A stretch of 64,000 bases of DNA from Bacillus sp. WMMC1349 (GTDB taxonomy: Bacteria; Bacillota; Bacilli; Bacillales; Bacillaceae): positions 3,008,501 to 3,072,500 of the forward strand of contig NZ_JABJUQ010000007.1 of NCBI RefSeq assembly GCF_013155385.1, written 5' to 3'. The position numbers and the translations under genes are program-made. The notes beneath the pieces are model-generated. The model saw only the letters and a list, made by a program, of their open reading frames with translations, ran no database searches and had not been told where the DNA came from. Of the stretch, positions 9,806-18,995 are shown one piece after another; positions within the stretch are counted from its first letter, which is position 1; every line of letters starts with the position of its first letter.

Positions 9806-10081
9806 TTATTTTCGCAAACGTTTTAACACAAAATAGGCACAGCCAAAATTACAGTATTCGTAAATATATTCATCAAGAGTACTAATTTTTGTATCAAAGG
9901 TTGCTTTTTGACTTTGGTCATCAAAAAACCCTTTCAGCCTTAGTTGATTATACCCCCAATCTCCGACAATATAGTCATACTTGTTTAAAATATCGGAATA
10001 TCTGGCTTTAAAGGCATCCTCATTAAAACCGCTTTTTACATCTTTGACAACTTCAAATGAAGCATTTTGAACGACAATCAT
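9806..10081 (-). CDS. yutD: YutD family protein (DUF1027)
   Basis: A 91-residue soluble protein found across Firmicutes, of unknown function. It has the family's YDYIVGDWGYNQLRLKGFFDD core and an acidic then basic C-terminus (YFVLKRLRK). The ATG follows AAAGAGGTG. It is the first gene of the yutD-yutE-yutF unit, divergent from yutC. Confidence 0.9.
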   Translation of the reverse strand: MIVVQNASFEVVKDVKSGFNEDAFKARYSDILNKYDYIVGDWGYNQLRLKGFFDDQSQKATFDTKISTLDEYIYEYCNFGCAYFVLKRLRK

Positions 10082-10187
10082 GCTTTTTCACCTCTTTTAT
10101 ATGATAATTCAAACCCAAGCCGCCATCAATTGCTAAGAATAAATCTTCTTGATTGGAAAAGCTATAGATATAAGGAGGACATGCAGA

Positions 10188-10757
10188 ATGAATATACGAT
10201 TGATATTACTCGTTTTAGTGCTCATGCCGTTAACTGGATGTCAAACAGCTTTAAACGATTCAGAACAAAACATGAATGAAGAAAACGGAAATACAATCCA
10301 CATTGCAGATCGAAACCGTCAATACCATCAAACTTTTAGAAATGATGAACGAAAAGGTAGGTTCGGCTATGCCAGACATCAGGCTTCACCTGTTGAAAAT
10401 AAAAATGAAATACGATCACCCCAGATTAATCGGGATGAAATCGCTAATGTTATATCTAGTTTAACGGTTCAGCTCCCCCATATTCAAGATGCCTCAGCAC
10501 TTGTTACAGATGACGAAGCATTAATTGTCTACAAAACAAACTCGAAACAGCGAGAAAAAACCGCTGATCAAGTGAAAAAGACGGCTTCATCTGTCATTCC
10601 AAGATTTTATGATGTTTATATTTCTGATAACGAAAATTTAATCCAGTCGGTTGCCAACTTCAGTCAACTCGGGTCTAATTCAAGAAATGTCGACCAGTTG
10701 ATGGCAGACACAATTAAAGACATGCAAAAATCACCGCAAGGCCATCTAGGTGATTAA
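10188..10757 (+). CDS. yutC: YhcN/YlaJ-family sporulation lipoprotein YutC
   Basis: A 189-residue lipoprotein. It has a signal peptide (MNIRLILLVLVLMPLTGC) with lipobox LTGC, so Cys18 is lipidated. The body matches the YhcN/YlaJ group of spore lipoproteins (VTDDEALIVYKTNSK and VIPRFYDVYISDN, the heavy-metal-associated-like fold). The ATG at 10188 follows AAGGAGG at ideal spacing; the upstream extension is spurious. Expected in the forespore or spore inner membrane, a role in germination being inferred from relatives. It ends at a terminator. Confidence 0.87.
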   Translation: MNIRLILLVLVLMPLTGCQTALNDSEQNMNEENGNTIHIADRNRQYHQTFRNDERKGRFGYARHQASPVENKNEIRSPQINRDEIANVISSLTVQLPHIQDASALVTDDEALIVYKTNSKQREKTADQVKKTASSVIPRFYDVYISDNENLIQSVANFSQLGSNSRNVDQLMADTIKDMQKSPQGHLGD

Positions 10758-10765
10758 CGAAAAAC

Positions 10766-10803
10766 AACCGCACCCTCTTTTTCACAATCAAAGGTGCGGT
10801 TTC
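10766..10803 (+). terminator. yutC terminator
   Basis: AACCGCACC pairs with GGTGCGGTT, followed by TTCTGATT, 9 nt after the yutC stop. Confidence 0.8.
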
Positions 10804-10811
10804 TGATTAAA

Positions 10812-10850
10812 AATAAAAAGGCATGAACCCGGTACATTTCCGGGTCATGC
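10812..10850 (-). terminator. lipA terminator
   Basis: On the minus strand GCATGACCCGG-N8-CCGGGTTCATGC is followed by CTTTTTATTTTT, directly after the lipA stop. Confidence 0.9.
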
Positions 10851-10853
10851 TTG

Positions 10854-11756
10854 TTATGCCTTAGCTTGCCGTTTTTTTGATGCTTCATTTACTTGCTCAT
10901 CTGCATGATATGAAGAGCGGACAAGCGGACCGGCTTCACAATGACTAAAGCCTTTTTGCATGGCAATTTCTTTTAATTCTGCAAATTCATCTGGATGGTA
11001 GTATTTTTCTACTTTAATGTGTTTTCTTGATGGCTGTAAATATTGACCGATCGCCATAATATCAACATTGTTTGCGAGAAGATCATCCATTGTTTCAATG
11101 ATCTCAGCTTTTGTTTCACCAAGACCGATCATCATGCTTGATTTTGTCGGAATATCAGGTTGCATTTCTTTCGAACGGCGCAACAGCTCTAAAGACCGAT
11201 CATATGTAGCTCTGGCACGAACTCTCGGTGTTAGGCGACGAACTGTTTCAATGTTGTGGTTCAAAATATCGGGGCGAGCTTCCATTAATGTTTTTAAGTT
11301 TTCTTCATCTCCCCCCATATCAGAAGGAAGTACTTCAATTGTTGTAAAAGGACTTTTTCTCCGGACGGCGCGGATCGTTTCAGCGAAAATACCAGCTCCT
11401 CCGTCTTTTAAGTCATCTCGTGCAACTGCTGTAATAACGGCATGCTTTAAATTCATCATGCTGACTGAGTCTGCGACACGTTCTGGTTCATTTAAGTCAA
11501 GTTCTGTTGGCAGTCCCGTTTTCACCGCACAGAAACGGCAGGCTCTCGTACAGACAGATCCGAGAATCATAAAAGTTGCTGTTCGTCTGACAGCCCAGCA
11601 TTCGTGAATATTCGGACACTTTGCTTCTTCACATACCGTATGCAGGTTTTGATCTCTCATCATTTTTTTTAAGCCCGTATAATTCTCATTTGTATTAAGT
11701 TTAATTTTAAGCCATTCGGGTTTTCTAAGATACTCGTCTTTCTTTGCCAATTCCAA
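10854..11756 (-). CDS. lipA: lipoyl synthase
   Basis: Radical-SAM enzyme inserting two sulfurs into octanoyl chains, for example on the GcvH lipoyl domain encoded at 57969. It is 300 residues. The auxiliary cluster motif CX4CX5C is at [12 protein letters not shown], the radical-SAM motif CX3CX2C is CTRACRFC, and the substrate loop RSSYHADE is near the C-terminus. It needs Fe-S clusters, which the SUF system of this window would supply. It is monocistronic with its own terminator and divergent from lytH. Confidence 0.97.
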   Translation of the reverse strand: MELAKKDEYLRKPEWLKIKLNTNENYTGLKKMMRDQNLHTVCEEAKCPNIHECWAVRRTATFMILGSVCTRACRFCAVKTGLPTELDLNEPERVADSVSMMNLKHAVITAVARDDLKDGGAGIFAETIRAVRRKSPFTTIEVLPSDMGGDEENLKTLMEARPDILNHNIETVRRLTPRVRARATYDRSLELLRRSKEMQPDIPTKSSMMIGLGETKAEIIETMDDLLANNVDIMAIGQYLQPSRKHIKVEKYYHPDEFAELKEIAMQKGFSHCEAGPLVRSSYHADEQVNEASKKRQAKA

Positions 11757-11985
11757 TCATCTCCACTCGTTGTAGTCAAGTTTTACTGTGTTCAGGGTAT
11801 GTCTTTGTGCCGTCTGGAACCGCTTAAATAAATGAGATCCTCGTCTAAAAAAACTTTAACACAGTACAAATCGTGGGACAAGAGATTGGTTTTGGACCAT
11901 CACAAATTGCAAATATTTTCTTATTATTGTTTTTCTCGTCAGACGTAAACTATACATATTCAATTGGAAAGGAGTTAAGGACACC

Positions 11986-12975
11986 GTGAAAGTTGTATTA
12001 TCCGTTCTCATCCTCCTTTTAGTCATCGGTCAACCTTGTGCTTTTGGGAAGGAAAAGAAGAAAGAAGCGGATTATGAAAAAAGGATGGCACTTTATCAAA
12101 AAACAGAGGCTGCAACCCAAATCCCTTGGTATGTCTTCGCAGCTGTCGATCAATATGAAATCAATATTCGTAAAAACCGCAAAGATTTGCCAAAGCAATC
12201 AGGGTATACTGGCATCTACATTCCGCAGAGTGTATGGAGCGGACCTGAAAATCCCAACCCGGATGACACCGCCCCTCTCAGTATTAAAGTATTTGATGGA
12301 ATTGGAATGGATGGCAACGGAGACGGACGGGCGGATTCAAATGATGATGAAGATGTCCTTTATACATTTGGACAATACTTGTTGACATATGGAAAAGATA
12401 TTGAAAACATCCGCATTGGGCTATGGGAATTTTATGAGCGGGATCAGACGGTCGGTATCATCTCTGGATTCATCAAACTTTTTGGAACATACGGCCGGAT
12501 TGATTTAGGAAAACACGCCTTTCCGCTTCCGGTCAAAACGATTTACAGTTACAGAAGCACATGGGGTGACGCTCGCGGCTTTGGAGGAAGACGGATTCAT
12601 GAGGGAACTGATTTATTCGCTCATTTTGGTCTCCCTGTACGCTCCACATGCTATGGGATCATTGAAATGAAAGGTTGGAATCGGTTTGGCGGCTGGAGGG
12701 TAGGTATAAGGGATATCCATAACACATATCACTATTTCGCCCATCTGAATGGTTTTAGTAAAGGACTAGAAACCGGTCAAATCGTTGAACCTGGACAGGT
12801 GATCGGCTCAGTTGGAAACACTGGATATGGTCCACCTGGGACAGCCGGAAAATTCCCGCCTCATCTTCATTATGGTATGTACAAAGACAATGGACGGACT
12901 GAATGGTCTTTTGATCCATATCCACATTTAAAAGCATGGGAACGAAAAGAGATCCGAAAAAGAAAAAAGCGTTAA
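11986..12975 (+). CDS. lytH: sporulation L-Ala-D-Glu endopeptidase LytH (M23)
   Basis: A 329-residue M23-type zinc peptidase; in B. subtilis LytH (YunA) cuts L-Ala-D-Glu bonds to form single L-Ala side chains in spore cortex. There is an N-terminal signal peptide (VVLSVLILLLVIGQPCAFG). The zinc ligands lie in HEGTDLFA (HX3D) and the distal HLHYG motif, with HYFAHL between. The GTG start at 11986 has GGAAAGGAG upstream. The mother-cell sigma-K control known in B. subtilis is inferred; I did not find a convincing sigma-K box. yunB, its neighbour in B. subtilis, is absent here. Confidence 0.9.
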   Translation: MKVVLSVLILLLVIGQPCAFGKEKKKEADYEKRMALYQKTEAATQIPWYVFAAVDQYEINIRKNRKDLPKQSGYTGIYIPQSVWSGPENPNPDDTAPLSIKVFDGIGMDGNGDGRADSNDDEDVLYTFGQYLLTYGKDIENIRIGLWEFYERDQTVGIISGFIKLFGTYGRIDLGKHAFPLPVKTIYSYRSTWGDARGFGGRRIHEGTDLFAHFGLPVRSTCYGIIEMKGWNRFGGWRVGIRDIHNTYHYFAHLNGFSKGLETGQIVEPGQVIGSVGNTGYGPPGTAGKFPPHLHYGMYKDNGRTEWSFDPYPHLKAWERKEIRKRKKR

Positions 12976-12984
12976 AAAATGAAA

Positions 12985-13017
12985 ATCCCTATTCTTGCCA
13001 AAAGCATGAATAGGGAT
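12985..13017. terminator. bidirectional terminator lytH / NSS operon
   Basis: ATCCCTATTC pairs with GAATAGGGAT. The minus strand continues into TTTTCATTTTTT, ending the transporter operon; the plus strand serves lytH. Confidence 0.85.
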
Positions 13018-13023
13018 GTGTCA

Positions 13024-13134
13024 TTAAACCTTGCTTTTTTTATGTTTTATAACTGCATTTGTGATACTTAAAGCCAAACCTCCCCAAATGATCAAGATGC
13101 CTACTGTCATCATTACAATTGAAGCATCACTCAT
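13024..13134 (-). CDS. MetS-type small subunit of NSS amino-acid transporter
   Basis: A 36-residue peptide starting MSDASIVMMTVGILIIWGGL, with one transmembrane helix (about residues 5-25) and a basic tail HKKSKV. Its ATG overlaps the stop of the large transporter gene as ATGA. Size, single helix and overlap match the MetS subunit that pairs with MetP-type NSS transporters for methionine and alanine uptake in Gram-positive bacteria. It is shorter than most gene finders accept. Confidence 0.8.
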   Translation of the reverse strand: MSDASIVMMTVGILIIWGGLALSITNAVIKHKKSKV

Positions 13135-14657
13135 GAGGAAACCTCCTTATCTTGATAAAGTGAATACGCAGATGTATTCTTCCATTTGGAGAAAGAAAGC
13201 AGAAACCCGACAACAATCACGCCAAGTGCTACAGACCAGCCCCACTTTAAGAGAAATTCAACCGGCATATCTCCATATGCAGATGTCAAGTTGGTTTTAA
13301 TATTGTCAAACATCATATATCCTAACACGAGCGGTGTGACAGTACTTAAACTGAACCTCCACCATCCACCAAGCTGAATATCTGAAACTGAATTAGCATA
13401 GTTTTGCAGTGATTTCAACTCTCTTGCAAACCAGGCAATGACAATCACTTCAATTAAACCTGCAAGCGCTACTCCAAAATTATTAATAAAATAATCTGCT
13501 GCATCTAAGAAGAACAGTCCACCTTTTGTAGCAAACACGAGTGAACAAAGTGCTGCTAATCCTCCGCCGAACATGACAGCTTTTTTTCGTGAAATATTAA
13601 ATTTATCCTGTATAGCGGCAACATATGTTTCAGAAATGGAAATGAGAGATGTTAAACCTGCTAATACGAGCGAACCAAAGAACAAAAATCCGAAAAGTGC
13701 ATTAAATGCCGGAAATTCATTGATGATTTGTGGAAATACGACAAATGCCAAACCTACACCTGATGAAACAACTTCTTTTACAGGTACGCCTTGCTGTGCT
13801 GCCATAAAACCTAGCGCACTGAAAATACCAATTCCTGCTAACAGTTCAAAAGATGAATTACCAAATCCAGTAATAAATGCATTGTTTGTAATATCTGATT
13901 TTTTTGGCAAATAGCTGGAATACGTAATCATAATGGCAAATGCAATGGATAGACTAAAGAAGATTTGGCCGTAAGCCGCAACCCACACCTTTCCATTTGT
14001 AATTTGACTCCAGTCAGGTGTAAAAAATGCTTCAAGCCCTTTTCCTGCTCCATCCAATGTGATCGAATAAATGACAATGATTAAAAATAACACACCTAAT
14101 AATGGTATAAAAATTTTGTTTGCGGTTTCGATCCCTTTTTTAACACCTGCAAATAAAATACCTAATGATATGATCCAAACAATTGCAAGAGGAATCAGGA
14201 CACCAGGAACAAAACCACCAAATTGACCAATAACGCCTCCACTTAAATCAATTCTATCTAAATATTCTTTCATTAGGAAATTTTCAGTATTTTTACCCCA
14301 CCCTAAATTCACAGAAAAGATGGCATAAGATACTGCCCAAGCAACAATAACTGCATAATACGTGGAAATGACAAATGATATAGCAACCTGCCACCAACCA
14401 AGCCACTCTTTTCCTTTCCCCATTTTTGCAAACGATAGCGGAGCTGATCCCCTATATTTATGACCAATTGAAAATTCCATAATCAAAAGCGGAATTCCAG
14501 CTGTTAGGAGGGCAAACAAATATGGAATAAAAAATGCGCCTCCTCCGTTTTCATAAGCTACAGCAGGGAATCTCCAAATATTCCCCAACCCGATAGCAGA
14601 ACCGACTGCCGCCATGATAAAACCTGCTCTTGTTCCCCACTGTGGACGATGATCCAT
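13131..14657 (-). CDS. sodium-dependent amino-acid transporter, NSS (SNF) family
   Basis: A 508-residue inner-membrane symporter with about 12 helices. The N-terminal signature WGTRAGFIMAAVGSAIGLGN (residues 8-27) carries the Na+ and substrate-binding unwound helix 1, and GNIWRFPAVAYENGGGAFF follows. It resembles the YocR/YhdH transporters of Bacillus. The small subunit downstream suggests a MetPS-like methionine/alanine importer; the actual substrate is not proven. It has a consensus sigma-A promoter upstream and interrupts the lytH-yunC order of B. subtilis. Confidence 0.9.
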   Translation of the reverse strand: MDHRPQWGTRAGFIMAAVGSAIGLGNIWRFPAVAYENGGGAFFIPYLFALLTAGIPLLIMEFSIGHKYRGSAPLSFAKMGKGKEWLGWWQVAISFVISTYYAVIVAWAVSYAIFSVNLGWGKNTENFLMKEYLDRIDLSGGVIGQFGGFVPGVLIPLAIVWIISLGILFAGVKKGIETANKIFIPLLGVLFLIIVIYSITLDGAGKGLEAFFTPDWSQITNGKVWVAAYGQIFFSLSIAFAIMITYSSYLPKKSDITNNAFITGFGNSSFELLAGIGIFSALGFMAAQQGVPVKEVVSSGVGLAFVVFPQIINEFPAFNALFGFLFFGSLVLAGLTSLISISETYVAAIQDKFNISRKKAVMFGGGLAALCSLVFATKGGLFFLDAADYFINNFGVALAGLIEVIVIAWFARELKSLQNYANSVSDIQLGGWWRFSLSTVTPLVLGYMMFDNIKTNLTSAYGDMPVEFLLKWGWSVALGVIVVGFLLSFSKWKNTSAYSLYQDKEVSS

Positions 14658-14723
14658 AAGCTTCCTCCTTTACCTTTTTGAAACATCAGAAAAAAATGAA
14701 TTTTCTAATTATTATTATTGATT

Positions 14724-14752
14724 AGTATATACAGTCTTTCTACCTATGTCAA
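14724..14752 (-). promoter_or_regulatory. sigma-A promoter of the NSS transporter
   Basis: On the minus strand TTGACA (14747-14752), a 17-bp spacer, then TATACT (14724-14729). This is near-consensus, 67 bp upstream of the start codon. Confidence 0.85.
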
Positions 14753-14788
14753 AATATTTTTTTTGGAAATTAAAAGTACAAAACTAAA

Positions 14789-14824
14789 AAAGCATTCTGC
14801 CATTTATATTCAGCAGAATGCTTT
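14789..14824 (-). terminator. yunC terminator
   Basis: AAAGCATTCTGC pairs with GCAGAATGCTTT around a 12-nt loop. The minus strand continues TTTAGTTTTG. It lies 10 nt after the yunC stop. Confidence 0.88.
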
Positions 14825-14834
14825 AGACATTTTA

Positions 14835-15137
14835 TTATTTCATCTTTAAAAGTGCCTCTTTTCCACTTGTTCCGGGGTAAATGCCCAGTTCTTTAGCTGC
14901 ATCTGTCACAGATTCAAGCGGAGCTTCAAGAAGCTGGTCAATCGTTCTGACACCCACTGCTCTAGCGGCGATAATCTTGCGATCCTTTAATCTATCATTT
15001 AACAAGGCAACATCAAGAGCTCCACACATAATATATCCAGCATCATTTGTAATGGCCATAAAATTTGTTTTTGGCAACTTGACCGTTATAGCAGTAAATG
15101 ATTGACCTTCAATCATGATTGGAGTTAAATTTACCAT
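14835..15137 (-). CDS. yunC: YunC family protein (DUF1805)
   Basis: A 100-residue soluble protein of unknown function in the DUF1805 family. It shows the conserved core TNDAGYIMCGALDVALLNDR and KIIAARAVGVRTIDQLLEAP. The start follows AAAGGAGGG. It is downstream of yunD-yunE-yunF on the same strand and closed by a terminator, so it is probably the last gene of that unit. Confidence 0.9.
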   Translation of the reverse strand: MVNLTPIMIEGQSFTAITVKLPKTNFMAITNDAGYIMCGALDVALLNDRLKDRKIIAARAVGVRTIDQLLEAPLESVTDAAKELGIYPGTSGKEALLKMK

Positions 15138-15194
15138 TGTTATCCCTCCTTTACCATTAATCTATGATAAAACAAGGGACTTGTTCCGATAGCC

Positions 15195-16562
15195 TCACTT
15201 TGATTGATGTAAAGCCTTTAGCTTCCATGCCAAAAGATCGCGCAAAAATTCAGGCATAAAATATTCAATATGTTTGGCTGTACGAATCAGCGGAAAGAAT
15301 TTTCCGAGTGTAAACATATCAATTGTTGCAAGTGTATAGGTGAGGTCAGTTTCCACGTTTTCTCCATTGATTGTTAGCTTTTCAAGATTTAGCCCAGAAT
15401 AGATCATTTTCCCCATTACCTTTCCGCGAAAGCCAAGTCCTTTGATCTGAAGCTGCTCCATTTCATTTGTTGATGCCTGATGAATGATTTCCTTTATCTC
15501 CATCCCTGTTAACTTTAATTTAATAGGGTTGATCGGATGTGGGCATATCCTATGTAAATCAGCTTTCATTACTGGACCTTTTGGAAGAGATTGAAGAAGA
15601 ATGCCGGCATTGACCATGCCGATGTCAGCCTCACACCATTCCCGTAAGGCATCTGCTAATAGTTGCGGCAAACTAGACGTCTGAAACCAATTCGTGACGA
15701 GGGGATCATCCAGTACGGCTACTTCTTCCTCGAGGATCTTTTGAGCGTCTTCTTTTTTTTCATAGAGAAAACCTTTTGTTTCTTCTGATTCACCTTTCCA
15801 ATCTGTTGTCTTCAAAACACTTGCCTTCATGTCTGTCATTATCTTTGTCGTACTGTCAAACGTCAATTGGACATGACCGGTGTAGTGGCCATATTTTTCG
15901 GCACAAGCTAGCAAAACCCCATTTTTCAACATCCCGTTTTCTAATAAATGATGGGTGTGGGATCCTAAAATCACATCGATTTCTGGAAATCGTTCTGCAA
16001 CAAGCTGATCATCTAATATTCCTAAATGAGAAAGCAGAATCGTTACATCAGCTTTTCCTTGTACTTCTCTCAACATACTGGCGATGCTTTCAAATGCATC
16101 TGTCACTTCCCAATCAAGCTGTTTATAAATCGGGTAATATGGTACAGTCACCCCAAGAACGGCAATGGACAATCCACTTTTGAGCATTTTTATCGAATAC
16201 GGTTGTGCCCATTGCGGTCTATTCCCAAAACGATCAAACAAATTAGAAACAATAACCCGAAATTCAGCATCGTCATAAAGTTTATTCAGTTCATGGTGAG
16301 GCAGTGTGATTCCTTCATTATTCCCAATTGTTACAGCATCATAATGAAGACGGTTTAACAACTCGACATTGACTTTTCCGAAAGACGCTTCAGAAATTGG
16401 ATGACACCTGTCCATATGATCACCGATATCAAACAGCAGCACATCTTCATCATTAGCGATATGTTTCTGTCTTTGTTTTTCAAGGTAATCAACGATCTTC
16501 GGCCAGTTTTCAAAATGACTGTGCAGATCATTTGTGTGATAAATATGGAGCTTTTCCCTCAT
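15195..16562 (-). CDS. yunD: YunD, 5'-nucleotidase/metallophosphatase-like
   Basis: A 455-residue two-domain enzyme of the UshA/5'-nucleotidase family. The N-terminal metallophosphatase shows HTNDLHSHFEN (residues 9-19), DIGDHMDR, LSHLG and GSHTHH. The C-terminal domain spans about residues 285-440. The usual GNH(D/E) motif reads GNNEG, with His replaced by Asn, which may alter catalysis. There is no signal peptide, so it is cytoplasmic, unlike secreted UshA. Substrate unknown. Confidence 0.87.
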   Translation of the reverse strand: MREKLHIYHTNDLHSHFENWPKIVDYLEKQRQKHIANDEDVLLFDIGDHMDRCHPISEASFGKVNVELLNRLHYDAVTIGNNEGITLPHHELNKLYDDAEFRVIVSNLFDRFGNRPQWAQPYSIKMLKSGLSIAVLGVTVPYYPIYKQLDWEVTDAFESIASMLREVQGKADVTILLSHLGILDDQLVAERFPEIDVILGSHTHHLLENGMLKNGVLLACAEKYGHYTGHVQLTFDSTTKIMTDMKASVLKTTDWKGESEETKGFLYEKKEDAQKILEEEVAVLDDPLVTNWFQTSSLPQLLADALREWCEADIGMVNAGILLQSLPKGPVMKADLHRICPHPINPIKLKLTGMEIKEIIHQASTNEMEQLQIKGLGFRGKVMGKMIYSGLNLEKLTINGENVETDLTYTLATIDMFTLGKFFPLIRTAKHIEYFMPEFLRDLLAWKLKALHQSK

Positions 16563-16583
16563 GCAATATCTCTCCCTAGCGTT

Positions 16584-17402
16584 TTAACTGAATATGCCTT
16601 GATAGACTAATCTGAGTCCGATTAAAATAAGAACCAACCTTAAAATCACCACGATCGTTTTCGTATTCATTTTTTTATTAATGATAGCGCCAAGCTTTCC
16701 ACCGTACCAAGCTCCAGGGATCAGTGCCAAAGCATAGAGCCAATTAACATGACCTGATATGACATGGCCGAGGGAACCTGTGACAGATGAAAGAAAAATA
16801 ATGAACATAGATGTGGCTACAGCAACCCGTGTTGGAAATAAGAAGATAAGTAACATCGCCGGAACCATTAAAGATCCTCCGCCAATCCCAAATAAGCCAC
16901 CAAGGAAACCGACAACAAAAGCAATCGCGATTCCAAAGATTGGCTGATAAGAATATGTATAATCATTTCCCTCATCGTTTTTAAATGTTCTGATCACACC
17001 AATGTGTTTCTTTTCTGCCGTTCTCTCTTTTTTCTTAATCATTAATGACAAAGATAATAAAATCATAAAAATCCCAAATGATAGGGAAAATGAGGAAGAG
17101 CTGAAGTACTTCGAGACATGTGCCCCAATGATACTGCCCGGTCCTGATCCGATAAAAAAAATAAGCCCGCTCTTATAATCAACGGTATTATACTTCATAT
17201 AAGTGATGGTCGAGGAAAGACCTGTAAAAATGATCACAAACAGAGATGTTCCCACTGCTATTTGTGGCGTAATATGATCAAACATAGCTATGCCTGACAA
17301 AAAAAGCAGTGAGGGAACGATGACAATTCCTCCCCCAAGACCAACTAGTCCGCCGATGGTTCCCGCAATAAACCCGAGAATAATCAGTATGATGTATTCC
17401 AT
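16584..17402 (-). CDS. yunE: TauE/SafE-family membrane permease YunE
   Basis: A 272-residue inner-membrane protein with about 8 helices in two homologous halves, each opening with a glycine-rich motif (GLVGLGGGIVIVPSLLFL near residue 17; GGLFGIGGGSLMVPAML near residue 170). This is the TauE/SafE (DUF81) family, which exports or imports sulfur-containing organic anions. The substrate is not inferable. It lies between yunD and yunF with short gaps, in the same unit. Confidence 0.9.
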   Translation of the reverse strand: MEYIILIILGFIAGTIGGLVGLGGGIVIVPSLLFLSGIAMFDHITPQIAVGTSLFVIIFTGLSSTITYMKYNTVDYKSGLIFFIGSGPGSIIGAHVSKYFSSSSFSLSFGIFMILLSLSLMIKKKERTAEKKHIGVIRTFKNDEGNDYTYSYQPIFGIAIAFVVGFLGGLFGIGGGSLMVPAMLLIFLFPTRVAVATSMFIIFLSSVTGSLGHVISGHVNWLYALALIPGAWYGGKLGAIINKKMNTKTIVVILRLVLILIGLRLVYQGIFS

Positions 17403-17419
17403 AAAAAATCCTCTTTTCT

Positions 17420-18277
17420 TTAACTAAATAAATCGAGCTGTCTTGGTGCAAGTCCTTTATATTCTAGGTTTAACAGCTCCATCATTTGTTTTCCATTTTG
17501 TGCTGCATCTCCACCAGAATTGTTATTAAACAGGAGATAGAGTTGTTCAGATTGCTTCTGAAGCAGCTGTAAATTTTGCTTCCAGTCCTGTAACTCTTGT
17601 TTATGATATAAATATAAATATCTAACCTCTCGCCAATTTTGCCCTGACGATGGTCTTGCCCACCCTTCTTTATTGCGACCATGAAAGCGGATCAGCGTTT
17701 TATCGCTATCTGTCGCGTGAAGTACAGTCGGAATGCTTCCTTCACCAACTTGAGGTTCATCACAAATACTATGAATCCAATTTTGTTCTTCCATAAAAGC
17801 CAATGTTTTATCATAAACTTGAGGCATAAACCATGAACGATGCCTAAATTCCAGCGCACACGGAATATCTCCCATTTTTTCTTTACACCATCTTAAGTAA
17901 TTGACATTTTCTTTTCTGCAATCAAACCAAGGTGGGAACTGGAACAACACCATCGCTAACTTTTTTGCTTTTTTATATGGTGTCAATGAAAGTTTAAAAG
18001 CATCAAACATCTCATCTTTTGACGGAAAAGGAATCTCTCCACGCTGATGACCGGTCATCCCCTGATAAGCCTTAATGATAAAATGAAAAGATTCAGGTGT
18101 TTCTTTTATCCATTTCTCATTGTTCCTTTCCGGTTGAATCGCATAAAAACTTGCATCAAGCTCAACGATTGGAAAATGAGATGAGTAAAGTGTCAGCTTC
18201 TTTTGATTGCTCGTCTTAGGTGGGTACAAGCTATCATGATCCCCCCACCCTGTTAATCCGATATAAATCAACGACAT
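17420..18277 (-). CDS. yunF: YunF, DUF72 TIM-barrel protein
   Basis: A 285-residue soluble protein of the DUF72 family. It shows the family motifs IGLTGWGDHD, YSSHFPIVELDASFY, PESFHFIIKAYQ, VLFQFPPWF, CALEFRHRSW and YLLFNNNSGGDAAQNG. It has a predicted TIM-barrel fold and unknown function. As the most upstream gene it may begin the yunFEDC unit. It is the last gene before the organism-specific region. Confidence 0.9.
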   Translation of the reverse strand: MSLIYIGLTGWGDHDSLYPPKTSNQKKLTLYSSHFPIVELDASFYAIQPERNNEKWIKETPESFHFIIKAYQGMTGHQRGEIPFPSKDEMFDAFKLSLTPYKKAKKLAMVLFQFPPWFDCRKENVNYLRWCKEKMGDIPCALEFRHRSWFMPQVYDKTLAFMEEQNWIHSICDEPQVGEGSIPTVLHATDSDKTLIRFHGRNKEGWARPSSGQNWREVRYLYLYHKQELQDWKQNLQLLQKQSEQLYLLFNNNSGGDAAQNGKQMMELLNLEYKGLAPRQLDLFS

Positions 18278-18342
18278 TCACCTCTCTTCCTAGTTTATCA
18301 TAGGTTTTTTTTAGAATCTTATAATTAGACCTAGCTTTCCCT

Positions 18343-18366
18343 AAAAAAAGAAGCCGGAATCCCGGC
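18343..18366 (-). terminator. terminator of the 18370-18903 gene
   Basis: On the minus strand GCCGG-GATT-CCGGC is followed by TTCTTTTTTT, 4 nt after the stop codon. Confidence 0.88.
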
Positions 18367-18369
18367 CAC

Positions 18370-18903
18370 TTAATCTTTTTTTCTTGGAAAAAGCGTAAAG
18401 CTAAAACTATAAAGAAAATCGCCTGCAAGGATGACCGTCCACATGAAAGCGGTCTGAATTAAAGGTTGAGTTCTTGCAAAATCTCCGATAAATAAATGCA
18501 TTCCGCCTAAAATTGGTGTACCAATCAACCAAGCAAGGAAGTGACGGTACCAGCCCGCTCGCTCTTTTTGGGCATGTTCTTTGCCAAATCGCGGTCCTTT
18601 CTCAGGTTTTGGCCCTTTTGCAAAACGATATGCGAATCGAACATCCGCCCACCCCACCATGCGACTGCCAAAAGCGATACTAACACCAATATAAATAGCA
18701 GCTAAGCCATGTACAACATTGGCTTTAGCACCATGATACAAATCGATACCTGTTGCAATTAATAAAATTAAATCTAAGACAGGTGTTAAAGCAAGTAATA
18801 ACAAACTCATTTTTTTCATCTTGAGAATGTATCGAAAACATAATCCCAACAAAATCAAGACCCAAAAACCAATTTCACAAGCAATGATAAGAAAACCAAT
18901 CAT
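18370..18903 (-). CDS. integral membrane protein, YmcC-like
   Basis: 177 residues with four to five predicted helices: about residues 3-25, 33-52, 65-80, 121-140 and 150-170. A basic cytoplasmic loop KGPKPEKGPRFGKEHAQKER lies between helices 3 and 4. From memory it resembles the uncharacterised B. subtilis membrane protein YmcC; function unknown. It starts at ATG with GGGGGAC upstream and runs divergently from a TetR regulator that probably controls it, since repeated boxes lie in the shared promoter region. Confidence 0.75.
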   Translation of the reverse strand: MIGFLIIACEIGFWVLILLGLCFRYILKMKKMSLLLLALTPVLDLILLIATGIDLYHGAKANVVHGLAAIYIGVSIAFGSRMVGWADVRFAYRFAKGPKPEKGPRFGKEHAQKERAGWYRHFLAWLIGTPILGGMHLFIGDFARTQPLIQTAFMWTVILAGDFLYSFSFTLFPRKKD

Positions 18904-18929
18904 GTTATACGTCCCCCGCTCTTTTTATA

Positions 18930-18989
18930 ATACAACTGTGCTAAAAAATAATAACATAAATGTACGTAACAGTACAACTGTGTTATAAT
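18930..18989. promoter_or_regulatory. divergent promoter region with TetR-type boxes
   Basis: The box TACAACTGTG occurs at 18931 and again at 18973. The second sits in an inverted repeat ACAGT-ACA-ACTGT (18969-18981). A -10 TATAAT (18984-18989) faces the TetR gene, and TATTAT/TATAAA on the minus strand faces the membrane protein gene. The boxes overlap both promoters, fitting autorepression. Confidence 0.6.
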
Positions 18990-18995
18990 AAATTT

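Noticed and set aside
11068..11607. 179-codon plus-strand ORF inside lipA
   Set aside because: It is antisense to conserved lipoyl synthase and has no RBS; a shadow frame.
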